The notes beneath the pieces are model-generated. The model was not told where the DNA came from and searched no databases. It was given only the letters and a program-made list of their open reading frames with translations. This document shows positions 8,461 to 10,526 of a DNA stretch of 10,526 nt, one piece after another. This DNA comes from Phoronis ovalis (lineage: Eukaryota; Phoronida; Phoronidae). Positions within the stretch are counted from its first letter, which is position 1. The number at the start of each line of letters is the position of its first letter. A program made the position numbers and the translations under genes. The stretch lies in the NCBI GenBank assembly GCA_028565635.1, contig JAOXYB010062724.1, forward strand, positions 1 to 10,526, in the 5' to 3' direction.

Positions 8461-8700
8461 CAGAAACTACGTCAGCAAAAATATACTGCTCACATGCGCG
8501 AAAAAATTAATGTTGACACTTTCAAACTCGAAATCCTTAATTTATTTTTGACGTATTGCTATGACAAATCTTCACCACTTTCGGAATGCGTGAAGTAAAC
8601 GTTTACTGAAATGGGACTGAAGTTATCGCGTATGTAACCAAATAATAAATATTGCAAAATTCTAATCACGGAACACGTGCTGCATGTGATGCAGTGCTTG
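8461..8700. promoter_or_regulatory. CpG-rich block with clustered palindromic motifs
   Basis: Twelve CpG dinucleotides occur in 240 bases, far more than in the flanking sequence. The block holds TACGTCA at 8468-8474 and its exact inverse TGACGTA at 8549-8555 (CREB/ATF-type half-sites), a perfect 14-bp palindrome AGTAAACGTTTACT at 8594-8607 with forkhead-like GTAAAC on both strands, an E-box CACGTG at 8674-8679, and the inverted repeat CTGCAT-GTG-ATGCAG at 8680-8694. It could be an enhancer, a promoter of an unseen transcript, or part of a younger transposable element whose CpGs have not decayed. A plus-strand open frame runs about 8422-8598 but has no recognised similarity. Confidence 0.35.
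8680..8694. repeat. Short perfect inverted repeat (hairpin)
   Basis: CTGCAT and ATGCAG are separated by the three bases GTG and lie directly after an E-box. The six-pair stem is too short to call a structured RNA. Confidence 0.4.
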
Positions 8701-9185
8701 TTCAGTTTTGAGTGAAGCTATATATTTGTAATAGTAGTCACTTGAGCTACATTCCTGATTGCTTTATATAAAATAAAAAAAGCAAATAAGTATTTTCCAC
8801 AATTACATATAATTTTCATCTGTATTAACATTTCTGAAACTTAGTGAAATAAGATATGTACGAGATGAAAAACTAAAAAAAATTGATTTTTCTGTATTAA
8901 AATTTACAATTATCATTGACTTAGATGACAACTATTATATATTAATAATATAAAAGTATAAAGAAACCATTATACTTGCCATACATGTTTTATGCCTCCC
9001 AGTGCTTTAATTTAGAGAGAAGCATTTTAAAACTGCTATCATAAAGCTAGCTTCTTCAATAAGTTCTAGTAAAATTCAAATATAGTTAAATTTTGTTGAT
9101 TAAAAAAAAAAGAATAAAAATGCTCAAAAGCTTATGATAACATATTGCCAGCACCATGAATGTCAAAACATGGATTTTGTAAGCT
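8701..9185. other. AT-rich intergenic stretch
   Basis: No coding frame, splice-linked exon or recognisable element is visible. An A10 run lies near 9101-9110. The stretch probably lies beyond the 3' end of the minus-strand gene. Confidence 0.5.
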
Positions 9186-9191
9186 TTTATT
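9186..9191 (-). terminator. Candidate polyadenylation signal for the minus-strand gene
   Basis: TTTATT on the plus strand reads AATAAA on the minus strand. It lies about 450 bases after the minus-strand stop. Other A/T-rich hexamers are nearby, so the choice is tentative. Confidence 0.25.
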
Positions 9192-9637
9192 ATATTTAGT
9201 CTGTTCTGTAATTAAACTTAATTATTTTTTGATAAATTAAATTTCATTTAACATACCTCTAATTGATACAATATTTTCTGTTTGACTCAATTTCACAATT
9301 TTTTTCAAGTTTTAAATTTAAAAAATAACTAGCATCTCAACATGGTCAATATCAAGTGCCTGCTCAGGTACTGAGAAAGCATATTTTTAAATACTCAAAG
9401 GCATCATCAAAATCATACAGGAATACATTCTATTTCAGTTTTGTAAATGTCTTTTGTGATTTTTTTGTTCATATGTTATGTATCACAGGTGACATTCCTA
9501 CAATCTTATCTGACTCCTACTTTGCACCTTGGCCTTCCAATAGAACATACTATTTACAAATGTCTTGCTCATAGTGTCTTTTTCTCGCCTCACCATGCAT
9601 ATAACATCCTAAATAAGATTTACAGAAATAAAGTGAT
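9186..9637 (-). other. Probable 3' untranslated region of the minus-strand gene
   Basis: The sequence follows the TAA at 9640-9638 and carries no coding signal on the minus strand. Plus-strand open frames at 9356-9779 partly run antisense over the true terminal exon and have no recognisable product. Confidence 0.4.
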
Positions 9638-9804
9638 TTACTCATCCATGTCAATTTCTTCAATTGATATACTGCTAGTGTTCAATGCACTGGTGTCCTC
9701 TGGTGGTGGTTCACTGGCTAGGTCTTCTACTTTAAGTGAAGAAACAAAGGATGACACTTCAAGCTTGCTGGAACTTTGATACACAGGCAGTGTGTCTGGA
9801 AGAC
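9638..9804 (-). CDS. Minus-strand gene, terminal coding exon
   Basis: Two bases complete the glycine codon, then 54 codons and TAA follow. The exon has higher GC than its flanks and an acidic, Ser/Thr/Pro-rich composition (ASEPPPEDTSALNTSS). The acceptor ATATCTGTTTTAG is good. Confidence 0.75.
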
Positions 9805-10359
9805 CTAAAACAGATATTAACTATATGGGAGATTTGCCTAAAAGGTAAAACTGAAATGACTGTTTCTAAAACAGATAGAGCCAAAGATCTCCAAGCAATT
9901 ACCTGTCTGCGTAGTTACTTATTGAGTATATTAAAAAAAATGTATCCAAATTTGTCCCCCCAAAAAAATTTACATCAAACTGAAAGTAAAATCCCTTGGA
10001 AATAGCAACTAAGCTTGATGGAACTTTAGGATAAAGGATATTTTACAATAATGTTTTTACTTTATTTATGTGGTGTTTTTTGCACAGTGGTATTGACTTA
10101 CTAAAAAGGAAGAATGTAGTAAACATTGAGCCTTGGACAATACTACAAAGACAGACATTTCATAGAAGTAAAGCAAAAATTGAAACACTGTACTTTTAGA
10201 ACATTTTTTTTCTGAGAATTTCTGGATATTACACAAATTAATGAATTTATCAACTTTGCAACTCTTACCAGGACAAGGAGAGACCTCAGCCATCAAGTCC
10301 TCTATAGCACTGCCCAACATCTGAGTAGAAAACGTATCATCCCTTCGTAAACCAAGAGC
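9638..10359 (-). CDS. Unidentified protein, C-terminal 85 residues (last two exons, minus strand)
   Basis: Reading the minus strand, the exon 10359-10269 has acceptor TTTCCTTAG and donor CCTG|GTAAGAG. It joins the terminal exon 9804-9638 (acceptor ATCTGTTTTAG), splitting a glycine codon. Only one frame of the upstream exon is open, and it is exactly the one that continues into the terminal exon. The product reads ALGLRRDDTFSTQMLG and on to MAEVSPCPG, then LPDTLPVYQSSSKLEV, and ends with a serine-rich acidic tail (SSISIEEIDMDE) before TAA at 9640-9638. The part GSAIEDLMAEV looks helical; the rest is probably disordered, with likely kinase sites. No domain is visible and I do not recognise the family. 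The gene continues past the right edge and runs convergently toward the MGCGNS gene. Confidence 0.75.
9805..10268 (-). other. Intron of the minus-strand gene
   Basis: This 464-base intron reads GTAAGAG to CTGTTTTAG on the minus strand. The plus-strand frame that crosses it (9736-10005) and the minus-strand frame that extends from the upstream exon to 10066 are chance extensions: they ignore two strong splice sites. Confidence 0.7.
10269..10359 (-). CDS. Minus-strand gene, penultimate coding exon
   Basis: The exon has 30 codons plus one base in phase 0. The other two frames carry stops. A methionine inside it (Met14 of the exon) could look like a start, but the reading frame and acceptor upstream show it is internal. 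Confidence 0.75.
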
Positions 10360-10526
10360 CTAAGGAAACCAATAAAGCCACGAATGACATATATTTCAAC
10401 AATATACATGTAACTCATAAAATATTGTTTTCACACAAAAAATCAAAATGTACGGTAATTCTTCTCAAATTCGTACAAAAATAAAATAATTATTTTTTTT
10501 AATTTTGGGGGGTGTACGAAATTTGG
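10360..10526 (-). other. Right-edge intron of the minus-strand gene
   Basis: This AT-rich sequence lies upstream of the minus-strand acceptor CTTTATTGGTTTCCTTAG. It contains a T8 run and a G6 run near 10493-10512. No further exon is visible before the window ends. Confidence 0.6.

Noticed and set aside
9356-10005. Three plus-strand frames of 72, 110 and 89 codons
   Set aside because: They cross or oppose the minus-strand exon 9804-9638 and its intron. Spliced, frame-consistent minus-strand exons explain the region better.

Overview
This window looks like an AT-rich animal nuclear genome. Short coding exons are separated by GT...AG introns with pyrimidine-rich acceptors. AATAAA signals follow the stop codons, and there is no bacterial-style gene packing. 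Base composition, intron size and several ATACATGTA-type motifs would fit a mollusc or another lophotrochozoan, but that is an impression and not a proof. No long uninterrupted reading frame here is a gene. The coding content lies in spliced exons that single-frame ORF calling misses.

I assembled three gene models by hand. (1) Plus strand, 262-2404: the last five coding exons of a leucine-rich-repeat (LRR) protein. They encode 158 C-terminal residues, with a lysine-rich, proline-containing linker, two LRR units of ribonuclease-inhibitor style, and a lysine-rich tail. The 5' end lies left of the window or in its first 260 bases unrecognised. (2) Plus strand, 5809-6649: a complete two-exon gene for a 78-residue hydrophilic protein beginning MGCGNS, a classic N-myristoylation plus palmitoylation start. 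A polyadenylation signal lies about 240 bases past the stop. (3) Minus strand, 10359 down to 9638: the last two coding exons (85 C-terminal residues) of a protein with an acidic, serine-rich tail ending DMDE. The rest lies beyond the right edge. Genes 2 and 3 are convergent.

The remaining sequence is mostly AT-rich non-coding DNA. Three parts stand out. At 2840-2853 there is a 13/14 match to the palindromic RFX X-box. At 8461-8700 a compact CpG-rich block carries an inverted pair of TGACGTA heptamers, a 14-bp palindrome AGTAAACGTTTACT, an E-box and a small hairpin. At 914-960, in intron 2 of the LRR gene, a tRNA-like A-box/B-box pair suggests an old SINE. A 19-bp tandem repeat lies at 5205-5254.

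Nothing indicates that the three genes act together. The LRR protein and the X-box hint at cilium-related regulation, but that link is inference. I found no CRISPR array, virus, toxin gene or complete transposon.
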